Below, one piece after another: positions 11,017 to 21,779 of a stretch of 64,000 nt of DNA. Source of the stretch: Actinomycetota bacterium (GTDB lineage: Bacteria > Actinomycetota > Acidimicrobiia > Acidimicrobiales > RAAP-2). Within the stretch, counting starts at the first letter, position 1. Each line of letters starts with the position of its first letter. Below the pieces are notes generated by a model, which saw only the letters and a program-made list of their open reading frames with translations, was not told where the DNA came from and searched no databases. Where the stretch lies: positions 62,001 through 126,000 of the forward strand of contig WLNI01000002.1 of the NCBI GenBank assembly GCA_009699875.1. The letters run 5' to 3'. The translations under genes were made by a program, and so were the position numbers.

Positions 11017-12646
11017 ACACAGTCATGACATGGAGTCGCATCACTACGACTTACCGAACCTCCCTCAAGCGGTTGACATCTTTGACACCATCTTGAGAGA
11101 CGGGAGTCAACAAGAAGGTCTCTCGCTCACGGTCGAAGACAAGATCCGAGTAGCTGAACAACTTGATCATCTTGGCGTCGCCTATATCGAGGGTGGCTGG
11201 CCAGGTGCGAATCCGAAAGATACCGAGTTCTTTCGCCGCTTCAAGCACGAGCTGACCCTCAAGACATCAACACTCGTGGCGTTTGGATCAACTCGACGTG
11301 CTGGTCATGCGACCGAAAGCGACGAAGTGTTGCGCGCCCTCGTTGAGGCAGACACCGAGGTGGTGTGCATCGTGGCTAAGACCTGGGACCGCCATGTCGA
11401 AGAGGCGCTCAAGACGTCGCTTGATGAGGCTGTCGCTATGGTTTCAGACTCGGTGGAGTTCTTAACGAAGAATGACAAAAGAGTGTTCCTAGACGGTGAA
11501 CATTTCTTCGATGGTTTTCGAGAGAATCCAGAGTTTGCGCTCCGAGTCTTAGGTGCAGCCGAACAGGCGGGCGCTGAGTGTCTTGTGCTTTGCGACACAA
11601 ACGGAGGGTCACTCCCTGGGGATATCACACACACCGTGGCGCACGTCCGTGAATCGATCACTTCGACGTCGCTAGGTATCCACTGCCATAACGATGCGGG
11701 CGTCGCTGTCGCGAACTCACTTGCAGCAGTTTCAGCTGGGGTAACCCAAGTCCAGGGCTGTATCAATGGGTACGGAGAGCGAGCGGGCAATACCGACCTT
11801 TCGGCAGCGATTCCAGACCTCTCCTTGAAACTCAATGTTCGAACCATTCCACTCGAGAGGCTGGAGCGGCTGACGCCAGTTGCTCATCACATTGCCGAGT
11901 TGGTCAACCATGCCCCTTCATCCCAACAGCCGTATGTAGGCACTTCGGTGTTTGCACACAAGGGTGGGCTTCATGCATCGGCAGTTGCAAAGTCGAAAGA
12001 TCTCTATGAGCACATCGATCCTTCTTTAGTTGGAAATGGAACTCGAGTGGTGGTCTCAGAGATGGCTGGTCGCTCTACATTGGCGATGAAAGCCACTGAA
12101 CTTGGCCTTGACCTTGATGGGGCAGTCCTCGGTGAGATCCTTGATGAACTCAAAGCGTTGGAGCACGCGGGCTATCACTTCGAAGTTGCAGATGGATCTC
12201 TTGAACTGCTCCTGCGTCGAGCGACGGGATGGAAGCCAGAGTTCTTTGACGTCGAGTCCTATCGAGTCATCACTGATCACACTGGTGATGACTCAGGAAC
12301 GGTTACGACCGAAGCCACGGTCAAGGTTCGAATTGGTGATCAGCGATTTGAGGCAACGGCCGAGGGGAATGGACCGGTCAATGCCCTTGATGCGGCACTA
12401 CGAGAATGTATTGGCTCTCATTTTGGGGCCCTCGCCCATATCCGCCTCACTGACTATCGGGTTCGGGTTCTCGATACCGGAGTTGGCACAGGAGCGGTAA
12501 CCAGAGTGCTGATTGACTCTGACGATGGTGAGAAGACCTGGACGACCATTGGGGTTTCTGAGAACATCATCGAGGCCAGTTGGCAGGCGCTCTATGCCTC
12601 GATCATTTTTGGTCTCGTTCATGCTCAATTACGCAGCGACGGCTGA
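11009..12646 (+). CDS. cimA: (R)-citramalate synthase
   Basis: DIFDTILRDGSQQEGLSLTVEDKIRVAEQLDHLGVAYIEGGWPGANPKDTEFF, GIHCHNDAGVAVANSLAAV; ATGTCTAA overlap with ilvE end. Confidence 0.92.
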   Translation: MSKHSHDMESHHYDLPNLPQAVDIFDTILRDGSQQEGLSLTVEDKIRVAEQLDHLGVAYIEGGWPGANPKDTEFFRRFKHELTLKTSTLVAFGSTRRAGHATESDEVLRALVEADTEVVCIVAKTWDRHVEEALKTSLDEAVAMVSDSVEFLTKNDKRVFLDGEHFFDGFRENPEFALRVLGAAEQAGAECLVLCDTNGGSLPGDITHTVAHVRESITSTSLGIHCHNDAGVAVANSLAAVSAGVTQVQGCINGYGERAGNTDLSAAIPDLSLKLNVRTIPLERLERLTPVAHHIAELVNHAPSSQQPYVGTSVFAHKGGLHASAVAKSKDLYEHIDPSLVGNGTRVVVSEMAGRSTLAMKATELGLDLDGAVLGEILDELKALEHAGYHFEVADGSLELLLRRATGWKPEFFDVESYRVITDHTGDDSGTVTTEATVKVRIGDQRFEATAEGNGPVNALDAALRECIGSHFGALAHIRLTDYRVRVLDTGVGTGAVTRVLIDSDDGEKTWTTIGVSENIIEASWQALYASIIFGLVHAQLRSDG

Positions 12647-12668
12647 GTCCAGGCGGTAAGTTACTTCC

Positions 12669-13175
12669 ATGACCCAGCCCACATTTGTCCCGATCACTGA
12701 TTCGGATCAAGTTCGCCCTTCATTTCATCTTGAGAGCGCGTCACACGTCGTGGGGAAACTTTCTGAGGTTCATACCCCTCAACAGCCTGAAGGAAATGGA
12801 TTAGGTTTTCACGGGCCAGACCAGGGCTACGCCCTGACTCTCGCGAAGAGGATGGCGAAAAAGTTTGTTCTCACGCCAGGTGAAAACTCAAAAGACGTTC
12901 AAGTTGGTGTTGCCATGATTGCGGGGCGCAGAGCAGCGCTGATTGGCCGTGCACCAACGGTCTATGACCTTGAAGTAGCACTTGGGATCTTTGGCTTCTT
13001 GATGGCCGCCCCCGATGATCTTGTGGCCTATAGAAAAGGCGTGTTTCAGTCGCTAAGCCACAACTATGTTTCGCAGCGTGATCTCGTGGACCAGATACCT
13101 GATGCCACGTTGAAGCTCACTCCGCAAGACGTGGCAAGCCCACGTGCAGATTGGCGAGAACTCGTCGGAGCCTGA
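12669..13175 (+). CDS. Protein of unknown function (168 aa)
   Basis: Open ORF directly after cimA; no recognised motif. Confidence 0.65.
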   Translation: MTQPTFVPITDSDQVRPSFHLESASHVVGKLSEVHTPQQPEGNGLGFHGPDQGYALTLAKRMAKKFVLTPGENSKDVQVGVAMIAGRRAALIGRAPTVYDLEVALGIFGFLMAAPDDLVAYRKGVFQSLSHNYVSQRDLVDQIPDATLKLTPQDVASPRADWRELVGA

Positions 13176-13196
13176 TCGTCGTCTGAAAATAACCCC

Positions 13197-13682
13197 TTAT
13201 TGAAGGGCTTTGATGACCGTCTTGTCACCATTTGAGACCGATGAGATCGGTGAAACATTTCCCTGCAGTGCCAGGGTCTCTCCGCTGGTGGAATTCTTAA
13301 AATAGAGGTGGCGGCTTAAGCCAAACTTCTTGATTGATACCTCCACCGATTTTCGCTCTATCGAATAGTAAAGCTTTGATGCTCCCTGATTCGTCACCCA
13401 GTCGAAAAGATGGATGTGAGAATCTCCCACAGCAACGAGGACTCGATAGCCGTCGTACCCTTGCTTTTGGGCTTCGTGACTTCTTTGTGCGTGCATCGCC
13501 CCCGCACTTCCAACTGCGTCACCGGCAACTCCAGCTATCGCACCCCCTGTCATGCCGCCGACTATGCCCCAACCAACAAGTTTGAGATATTTGTCTTTGA
13601 ACGCGAAAATCCCTGCGGCACCAATCGACTCATCACCACTCAAGGTTTTGGCACTTGCAATAAGTTGTTCAATATTGCTCAT
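13197..13682 (-). CDS. Protein of unknown function with Gly-rich hydrophobic segment
   Basis: LVGWGIVGGMTGGAIAGVAGDAVGSAGAM; 161 aa. Confidence 0.65.
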   Translation of the reverse strand: MSNIEQLIASAKTLSGDESIGAAGIFAFKDKYLKLVGWGIVGGMTGGAIAGVAGDAVGSAGAMHAQRSHEAQKQGYDGYRVLVAVGDSHIHLFDWVTNQGASKLYYSIERKSVEVSIKKFGLSRHLYFKNSTSGETLALQGNVSPISSVSNGDKTVIKALQ

Positions 13683-13825
13683 TCGAATGACACCTTTTCG
13701 CCGCCGATCACTCTGTTGCTCACCATAGCGTTACGAAGGTTCAATGGACGAGCACAACACCGGTCTCAAGCATCGAATCGAGAACGTCCACGCTCGGTTT
13801 CTGTGCCTGATCCGAGGCCATCCCG

Positions 13826-13842
13826 GCAATATTGAGTATTGC
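13826..13842. promoter_or_regulatory. Perfect inverted repeat GCAATA-N5-TATTGC, candidate operator
   Basis: GCAATATTGAGTATTGC, 52 nt upstream of the MFS transporter start. Confidence 0.4.
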
Positions 13843-13893
13843 GCAGTACCGTGACGATCAGATATTCAGAACCTTGCCAAAGGAGATCTTGCC

Positions 13894-15342
13894 ATGGCGT
13901 TTAAGCGTATTGCTTCACAAAACTTTGTGCTTGCGGCAATGATCGTGGCGGTGTCAATGACCTTCATTGACCAGACGATCATTGCCTTGGCGATTCCCCA
14001 GATTCAATCGAAACTGCATCTGACAGAGAGTGGCGTTCAATGGGTCATTAACGGCTACATCTTGGCTTTGGCGGCCTCGTTCATGATGGCGGGAAAGTTT
14101 GCAGATTCATTCGGTCACAGAAAGATGGTTCTTTTTGGAACCCTCCTATTTGCGGCCTCGTCAGCAGCATGTGGATTCACGCCGGTGAATGGTTCTTCAG
14201 AAGCCTGGATCATTGCATTTCGAGTCCTCCAGGGTGTGGGTGCAGCATTCTTATTCTCTGCAGCGCTGTCACTCGTAATTGCCACCATCCCACTCGCCCA
14301 AAGAGGTATCAAACTGGCAATCTTCTTTGCCATCACAGGAGCCATGACTGGAATCGGACCTCTTCTTGGTGGCTATCTCACCGAGTGGACCTGGCGAGCA
14401 GTCTTCTGGGTGAATATCCCCGTCGCGATAGTGGCGCTTGTCTTGATTCTCATGAGCGACCCCGTTGATGAAGTTCACAAGATGCCAATTGACTGGACTG
14501 GAACCGTGTTAGTCGCTGCTGGAATGTTCTTGAGCGTATTCGGTTTTCAGCACGCTTCGACTTGGGGATGGCAGAACGTCAAAACATTGGGGTGCATCAT
14601 TGTTGGCATCGCCATTTTGGTGCTCTTCGTTCTGGCGGAGCTTCGAGCGAAACACCCACTGATTAATTTGCGAATTTATAAGATTCGAGCATTTTTTGTA
14701 GAGAGTCTTGTCTTGTTTTTTGCATCGATGGTCTTTGTCTCTCTGTTCTTCTTTGCAAGTCTCTACGCTCAGGTGTCACTCGGAGATTCATCGTCACAGG
14801 CAGGGCTTTATATCCTGATCTTCTTCATCGGCTTTGCCCCAGCAGCGATGCGAGGTGGCAAAATTATGGACAAGGTGGGCGCCAAGGGCGTCGTGGTTGT
14901 TGGCGGCGCGGTAGCAACGATTGGGTTCTTTCTCTGGGCACAACGGCTTCCGGACCTCTCCTCTTCGAATCAGTGGTGGGCCATCATCATCGCTGGTGCT
15001 GGGATGGGTCTCATCATTGGTCCAGCGAGTACTGATGCGAGCAACCGTTCACCTCGCGAGACCTACGGAGAAGTCACGGGGATTCTCCAAACAATTCGCT
15101 ACTACGGCTCCTCGGTCGGACTTGCCGTCTTGGCAACGATTTTGGCAAATCGAACAATGTCGGGAACTACGTATCGCCAAGAAGCAAGCACGGCAGCTGG
15201 ACGTCTGGACTTTTCGAATGGGATGAAAGACGTGTTCTACGCCATGGCCGCCATCATGGCCGTCACCTTCGTCATTGCCCTCGTTGGGCTGCGAAAAGGG
15301 ATCCAAGAAGAGATCCCTGACCTTGAGGTCACCTCCGCATAG
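13894..15342 (+). CDS. MFS transporter, DHA2/EmrB-QacA-like drug:H+ antiporter
   Basis: MTFIDQTIIALAIPQIQ, GGYLTEWTWRAVFWVNIPVAI; many TM segments. Confidence 0.88.
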   Translation: MAFKRIASQNFVLAAMIVAVSMTFIDQTIIALAIPQIQSKLHLTESGVQWVINGYILALAASFMMAGKFADSFGHRKMVLFGTLLFAASSAACGFTPVNGSSEAWIIAFRVLQGVGAAFLFSAALSLVIATIPLAQRGIKLAIFFAITGAMTGIGPLLGGYLTEWTWRAVFWVNIPVAIVALVLILMSDPVDEVHKMPIDWTGTVLVAAGMFLSVFGFQHASTWGWQNVKTLGCIIVGIAILVLFVLAELRAKHPLINLRIYKIRAFFVESLVLFFASMVFVSLFFFASLYAQVSLGDSSSQAGLYILIFFIGFAPAAMRGGKIMDKVGAKGVVVVGGAVATIGFFLWAQRLPDLSSSNQWWAIIIAGAGMGLIIGPASTDASNRSPRETYGEVTGILQTIRYYGSSVGLAVLATILANRTMSGTTYRQEASTAAGRLDFSNGMKDVFYAMAAIMAVTFVIALVGLRKGIQEEIPDLEVTSA

Positions 15343-15422
15343 CCCAGAAGCCGAAGCAATTTCCCAGATTCATCGTCCACTTCTCACGCACGCAGGCTCA
15401 TATTTCTGACTGCTAAGTTTCG

Positions 15423-15434
15423 AGAACGTGTTCT
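15423..15434. promoter_or_regulatory. KstR-like palindrome AGAAC-GT-GTTCT
   Basis: 50 nt upstream of thiolase start; core AACnnGTT. Confidence 0.5.
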
Positions 15435-15468
15435 TGTTTCTTCTCGTTGTCAGAGAAGAAACCAATAG

Positions 15469-16656
<1,188 letters not shown>

Positions 16657-16803
16657 ATACGGTCTCTATCGACTGAGTATGAACTAAAGCGCCCAGTCCT
16701 CACTTCACCTCTGGAGTGTCTATGGATCAAGTGAGTTCCTAGAATTGCTGGGATCGACTCGAGCATATTTTGTCAGGGAGCATGAGTTAATGGAAGGAGC
16801 ATC

Positions 16804-17598
16804 ATGATCGGAACTGAAAATTTGACCTACGAGGTGGTGGGACAGACCGCAATCGTGACCATGAATCGGCCCGAAGCGAAAAATGCACTTTCGCTGCCAA
16901 TGCTGGTAGGGATGGTTGACAGTTGGATGGAGATTGACGCCAATGACGACATCCGCTGTGCAATTCTCACCGGGGCAGGCGGGACGTTCTGTGCGGGAAT
17001 GGATCTCAAATCCATGGGCGAGCCTGGTAACGAAATCTACGCAGAACGCATGGCGCAAGATCCTGACCTTCACTGGAAAGCACTGCTTCGCCACTACAAC
17101 GTCAAGAAGCCGTTGATCGCCGCCGTTGAGGGCTACGCGGTGGCGGGCGGCACCGAGATCCTCCAAGCCACAGATATTCGAGTCGCCGGTGAAAGTGCCA
17201 CGTTTGGCGTCTTTGAAGCTCGCAGGGGACTCTTTCCTCTCGGTGGCTCGACGGTACGACTCCGCCGACAGATCCCTTACACCGTGGCAATGGATTTGTT
17301 GTTGACAGGCCGCCCTGTGCCCGCTCAAGAGGCCAAAGAGATTGGGTTAATTGGCCACGTCGTCCCTGATGGGACCGCACTCGACAAAGCGATGGAGATC
17401 GCAGCGATGATCTGTGCCAACGGACCGCTCGCCGTCGAAGCCATCAAGCGATCCGTTCTTGAAACTGAAGGCATGAGTGAAGTCGATGGCTTAGCCAGAG
17501 AGCTTGAACTTGGCTGGCCAGTCTTTGCGAGTGATGATGCCAAGGAGGGCCCAAAAGCCTTTGCCGAGAAGCGTCCCGCAAACTTTAAAAAGAAATGA
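16804..17598 (+). CDS. Enoyl-CoA hydratase/isomerase (crotonase family)
   Basis: [46 protein letters not shown]. Confidence 0.92.
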   Translation: MIGTENLTYEVVGQTAIVTMNRPEAKNALSLPMLVGMVDSWMEIDANDDIRCAILTGAGGTFCAGMDLKSMGEPGNEIYAERMAQDPDLHWKALLRHYNVKKPLIAAVEGYAVAGGTEILQATDIRVAGESATFGVFEARRGLFPLGGSTVRLRRQIPYTVAMDLLLTGRPVPAQEAKEIGLIGHVVPDGTALDKAMEIAAMICANGPLAVEAIKRSVLETEGMSEVDGLARELELGWPVFASDDAKEGPKAFAEKRPANFKKK

Positions 17599-18314
17599 CC
17601 AATCTTCGACCCGACTTACCAGATGATGCATCCGTCCGAAACGGAACTCCGCTCAGCTCGCACGACCATCCCCGCAACGATGTGGCGTCGTCGGTTCGCG
17701 ACGTGATCCACACGTTAGTGACCAAAGAGATTCCTGATGAGGTCTTGGAGGCAGAAGCAGTGGTGATCGCCGAGTCCGCTGATCGATTGAGAGACGCCGT
17801 CATTGAAGGCAAGCGTCCGCGAGATACGTCACCAGTGATTACTGATCACCCCCAAGACTTTTTTCCCTTTGGTCCAACAACCGGTCGGGCAAACCCCATG
17901 GCGCTCCCGATCGATATCTGGGCGGTCGATACCGAGACCTATCCCGAGATTCGAGGGCAAGCTGTCTTCACTGAGACCTATGAAGGCCCACCAACCTGTG
18001 TCCACGGTGGGATCATTTCCCTGATCTTCGACGAACTTTTGGGGAATGCCTCTCTCATCGCAGGAGTCCCCGCCATGACCGGAACGTTGACGATCCGCTA
18101 CAAGAAGCCAACCCCGTTACTTCACAAACTCGATCTCGTGGCCAAGATGGTGAGAGTTGAAGGTCGAAAAGCTCACGTCTACGGGTCAATCTCTCTCGAT
18201 GGAGAGGTCACCGCTGAAGCAGAGGGGATCTTCGTGGTCGTCCCCCACGAGAGAATGATTGACAACGCAGAGCGGCACTCCGCTCGTGTCGCCCAAGAGC
18301 GAACAGAGAGTTAG
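17595..18314 (+). CDS. PaaI-like hotdog thioesterase
   Basis: [45 protein letters not shown] overlap with upstream crotonase. Confidence 0.85.
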   Translation: MTNLRPDLPDDASVRNGTPLSSHDHPRNDVASSVRDVIHTLVTKEIPDEVLEAEAVVIAESADRLRDAVIEGKRPRDTSPVITDHPQDFFPFGPTTGRANPMALPIDIWAVDTETYPEIRGQAVFTETYEGPPTCVHGGIISLIFDELLGNASLIAGVPAMTGTLTIRYKKPTPLLHKLDLVAKMVRVEGRKAHVYGSISLDGEVTAEAEGIFVVVPHERMIDNAERHSARVAQERTES

Positions 18315-19864
18315 ATCGCTCGCTCGTGGCCTTCCCAGTAGGGATCGCGCAGTTTTCGCTTGTAGAGCTTTCCCGAGGGGTCTCGAGGCATCTCATTCGT
18401 GAAGTCAATTGACTTCGGCGTCTTGAACTTAGCCACCTTGTCAGAGAGAAACTCCAAGATCTCTGCCTCTAAGGCAGCATCACCAACTACGCCGTCAGCG
18501 GGTTCAATGACCGCTTTGACCTCTTCGCCCCAGTCGGCGTGGGGGATTCCAAAGACCGCAACGTCGCCGACTTTGGGATGCATGAGAATCGCTCCCTCAA
18601 TCTCAGCGGGATAGATGTTGGCCCCACCCGAGATGATCATGTCGGTCTTTCGGTCGCAGAGGAAGAGAAAGCCGTCTTCGTCGAGGTACCCAATATCTCC
18701 GACCGTGAAGAAGGTGCCAATGCGATTATCAGCGGTCTTCTCTTTGTCGTTGTGATACTCAAAGGTTCCCGTCTGCATTGACATGTAGACCGTTCCAATT
18801 TCATTGGGGGTTGCGATTCGATTGCCATCGTCATCGAAAATCCCAATCTCCGAAATAGGCCATGGCTTTCCAACGGTCCCGGGTTTGCCCAGCCACTCAT
18901 CTGCAGTTACCACCGTTCCGCCACCTTCGCTGGCGGCGTAGTACTCGTCAACGGCGTTTCCCCACCATGCGATCATCTGCTTCTTGATCTCGATGGGACA
19001 CGGTGCAGCTGCGTGGATCATGTGGCGCAGTGACGAGACGTCGTAGCTCATGCGCTCTTCTTCAGGAAGGCTCAAGAGCCGGTGAAACTGAGTGGGGACC
19101 ATGTGGGACGTCGTGACCTTGTACTTTTCGATGAGACGCAGCATCTCAGCAGGACTCCACTTGTCCATGATGACCAAGGTATGGCCCAAATGGATAGAGC
19201 CACCAGCGAATCGAAGCACGGCGGTGTGATAGAGCGGCGAGCCAACAATGTGGACATTGTCGTCTTGGGGTTGAATACCAAAGAGGAAGAGAATGCCACT
19301 TAATCCCAGTGCTGCTTCTTCGGGGCTAGCTCCCGAGAGTGCTCGATAGACACCCTTGGGTTTTCCGGTGGTTCCAGAGGTGTAGTTCATGACGTCACCA
19401 ATGGTTCTGTTCTCTGGGGTCGTCGTGGGCTGGACACTCAAGAGTCGTTCGTAAGAACTAAAGCCTTTAATTTCGCCTACGGCTAGACATGCCGTCCCTG
19501 GCATGCCGGCATCACCGGCAGCGTCCAAGGCAATGTCTTCAAAGCGTTCGTGGGTGATGAAGACTTGCGCACCAGAGTCCTCGAGGATGTACCCAACTTC
19601 GGATCCAACTAAGTGGAAGTTATTTGGAACCAAGTACCACCCGGCCTGGAGACAGGCGAGATAGACCTCAATCATCTCTTGTCCATTCGGCAGCAATGTG
19701 GCGACGACGTCGCCAGGTTTGAGGCCAAAACCTCGCAGAGCATGGACAAGTTGATTGGAGCGACCCAAGAGTTCCCCAGCGGTCACTTCCTTGCCATCAG
19801 GGGTCACCAGGGCCAAATGGTCCGGTGATTCGGTTGCGAATGCCCAGAATCCCAGATCACCCAT
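18311..19864 (-). CDS. Acyl-CoA synthetase (AMP-forming), FadD-like
   Basis: MNYTSGTTGKPKGVYR, YYAASEGGGTVV, GDIGYLDEDGFLFLCDRKTDMIISGGANIYPAEIE, PRDPSGKLYKRKLRD. Confidence 0.93.
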   Translation of the reverse strand: MGDLGFWAFATESPDHLALVTPDGKEVTAGELLGRSNQLVHALRGFGLKPGDVVATLLPNGQEMIEVYLACLQAGWYLVPNNFHLVGSEVGYILEDSGAQVFITHERFEDIALDAAGDAGMPGTACLAVGEIKGFSSYERLLSVQPTTTPENRTIGDVMNYTSGTTGKPKGVYRALSGASPEEAALGLSGILFLFGIQPQDDNVHIVGSPLYHTAVLRFAGGSIHLGHTLVIMDKWSPAEMLRLIEKYKVTTSHMVPTQFHRLLSLPEEERMSYDVSSLRHMIHAAAPCPIEIKKQMIAWWGNAVDEYYAASEGGGTVVTADEWLGKPGTVGKPWPISEIGIFDDDGNRIATPNEIGTVYMSMQTGTFEYHNDKEKTADNRIGTFFTVGDIGYLDEDGFLFLCDRKTDMIISGGANIYPAEIEGAILMHPKVGDVAVFGIPHADWGEEVKAVIEPADGVVGDAALEAEILEFLSDKVAKFKTPKSIDFTNEMPRDPSGKLYKRKLRDPYWEGHERAI

Positions 19865-19932
19865 TGGTCGCCTCTTTCTCTTGGTCTCACGATTGTGCTC
19901 AAAGCAGATAACGTCTCTGCCTAAGAGCACGG

Positions 19933-19946
19933 TAGAACACGTTCTA
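19933..19946. promoter_or_regulatory. KstR-like palindrome TAGAAC-AC-GTTCTA
   Basis: Fits TnnAACnnGTTnnA exactly; lies midway between divergent fadD-like (19864) and SDR (20016) starts. Confidence 0.6.
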
Positions 19947-20015
19947 AGGGGTCGTCAACGAGACGACCTAGCCAAGGTGACTACTGGGCAAGAACATCAA
20001 GAATTCGGAGGAATC

Positions 20016-20918
20016 ATGGCGAAGTATCTAGAAGGCAAAGTTGTAGCGATTACGGGTGCTGGAAGCGGAATCGGCCGCGCCGTCGCACTTGGAGCGGCCG
20101 CCGAAGGGGCCAAGATCGTGATTGCCGACATCGGCGTCTCAATGGCGGGTGCAGACCCCTCAAGCGAGGTAGCCGAAGGGGTCGCCGCGGAGATTACGGC
20201 CGCGGGTGGCGAGGCCATCGTGGCCATCGATGACGTCTCAACGATGGAAGGCGGCTCTCATATCGTTCAAAGTGCGATCGACACCTGGGGTCGTATCGAC
20301 GGTGTTGTCTGCGTTGCGGGCATCTTGAGAGAACGCATGTTGTTCAATATGTCAGAAGACGAGTGGGATGCCGTCATCGCCACCCACTTGAAAGGTCACT
20401 TCACCGTCTTTCGGGCAGCGTCCGCAGTGATGCGAAAGCAAGAAGGGGGAGGCTCCCTTGTGGCCTTTACCTCGGGGGCATTCGCCGGCAGCGTGGCCCA
20501 GGCCAACTACGCCTCAGCAAAGGGTGGCATTGTCTCGCTGGTGCGCTCAGCTGCCGCGGGTCTCTATCGCTACGGCGTGACCGCAAATGCGATCGCACCC
20601 GTGGCGCGAACTCGAATGAGTGAAAACGTCCCGATGGACTTAGCTGAAATGGGAGATCCAGAAGACATCGCACCAATGGTGATCTATCTCTTGAGCGACA
20701 AGGCCAAGCACATTACTGGACAGATCTACACCGTGGTGGGAAGCAAGATCGCAGTGTGGAATCAACCACGTGAAGTTCGAGCAATGTACGCAGAAGGCCG
20801 CTGGACCCCTGAAGAGATCGAGGCACGCCTTGATTCGAGTGTGGGGGTTGAACGCCTAGAACTCATCGACAAACTCGAAGAGTATCGACTTGCCGCAGAG
20901 GCTAAAGAGAAAGCTTAA
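20016..20918 (+). CDS. Short-chain dehydrogenase/reductase
   Basis: GKVVAITGAGSGIGRAVALGAAAEGAKIVIADIG; catalytic YASAKGG; GGAGGA RBS. Confidence 0.92.
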   Translation: MAKYLEGKVVAITGAGSGIGRAVALGAAAEGAKIVIADIGVSMAGADPSSEVAEGVAAEITAAGGEAIVAIDDVSTMEGGSHIVQSAIDTWGRIDGVVCVAGILRERMLFNMSEDEWDAVIATHLKGHFTVFRAASAVMRKQEGGGSLVAFTSGAFAGSVAQANYASAKGGIVSLVRSAAAGLYRYGVTANAIAPVARTRMSENVPMDLAEMGDPEDIAPMVIYLLSDKAKHITGQIYTVVGSKIAVWNQPREVRAMYAEGRWTPEEIEARLDSSVGVERLELIDKLEEYRLAAEAKEKA

Positions 20919-21739
20919 GAGCTCGTGGGGGCAACCTCGTGCGGTGCCTCGAGATAGACCTTCCAGCGACGTCGACTCGACAAGAGCAGGACAATACCGC
21001 CAATCACCAGAGCGACTCCCGCGAGCTGAACGAGTTGTGAACCAAGATCACCGGTTTGACCCAACCAGAAACGCTCGTCGAGGGTTCTCTCAATTCCCCA
21101 AAGGATCATCCCAACGCTCGTGACGATCCCAGCTGGGTAGTTCACCCGCTTCTCTCCGTTTGGGCCGCGTTCTAAGCGACGTTCGATCAGGATCAAGATA
21201 ATGAAGACAAAGATATCTTCGGCCGCTTGGAACAGAGGGACGGGAAGTCGCTTGCCGACTTGGCCGTCGTAGTACATGCCAAACCACTGGTTTGTCGCAT
21301 GTCCGCCACCGGCCACCATGAGTTGAGGTCCCAAGAGCCGACCCATGGCCCAAGCGGCTAAGAGGACCGGCACAACAATGTCGAGGCCTCGCAAGACACT
21401 GAGTTGTGGGCATTTTTTGTGGGCGATGATGAGCGCAACCGGAACTGCAACAAGCAAACCACCAAACGAAGAAAGTCCCCCTTGCCAGATCGCAACAATA
21501 TCTCCTGGGTGTGAGGAGTAGTAGCCGAGGTTTGAGAGGACGTGCATTGCCCGTGCGCCAAGGATTGCTGAGACGATGACCCAGACAAAAAGCGTGGCAA
21601 CCCAGTCCGTTGGATAGCCCCGTTGACGAAGGCGCCGTTCAAAGTAGCGATAGGCAAACCAGAACGTAAGAGCGAGGCCGATGCCATACGTATGGATCTG
21701 GAGTGGACCGAGATGAAAGGAAGTGGGGATTGGACTCAT
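20915..21739 (-). CDS. lgt: Prolipoprotein diacylglyceryl transferase
   Basis: Multi-TM; LQIHTYGIGLALTFWFAYRYFERR, GGLSSFGGLL, AWAMGRLLGPQLM. Confidence 0.85.
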   Translation of the reverse strand: MSPIPTSFHLGPLQIHTYGIGLALTFWFAYRYFERRLRQRGYPTDWVATLFVWVIVSAILGARAMHVLSNLGYYSSHPGDIVAIWQGGLSSFGGLLVAVPVALIIAHKKCPQLSVLRGLDIVVPVLLAAWAMGRLLGPQLMVAGGGHATNQWFGMYYDGQVGKRLPVPLFQAAEDIFVFIILILIERRLERGPNGEKRVNYPAGIVTSVGMILWGIERTLDERFWLGQTGDLGSQLVQLAGVALVIGGIVLLLSSRRRWKVYLEAPHEVAPTSS

Positions 21740-21779
21740 GGCCTTGTCGCCAGTGTACGCGTTTCGATGAGACTAAAGA

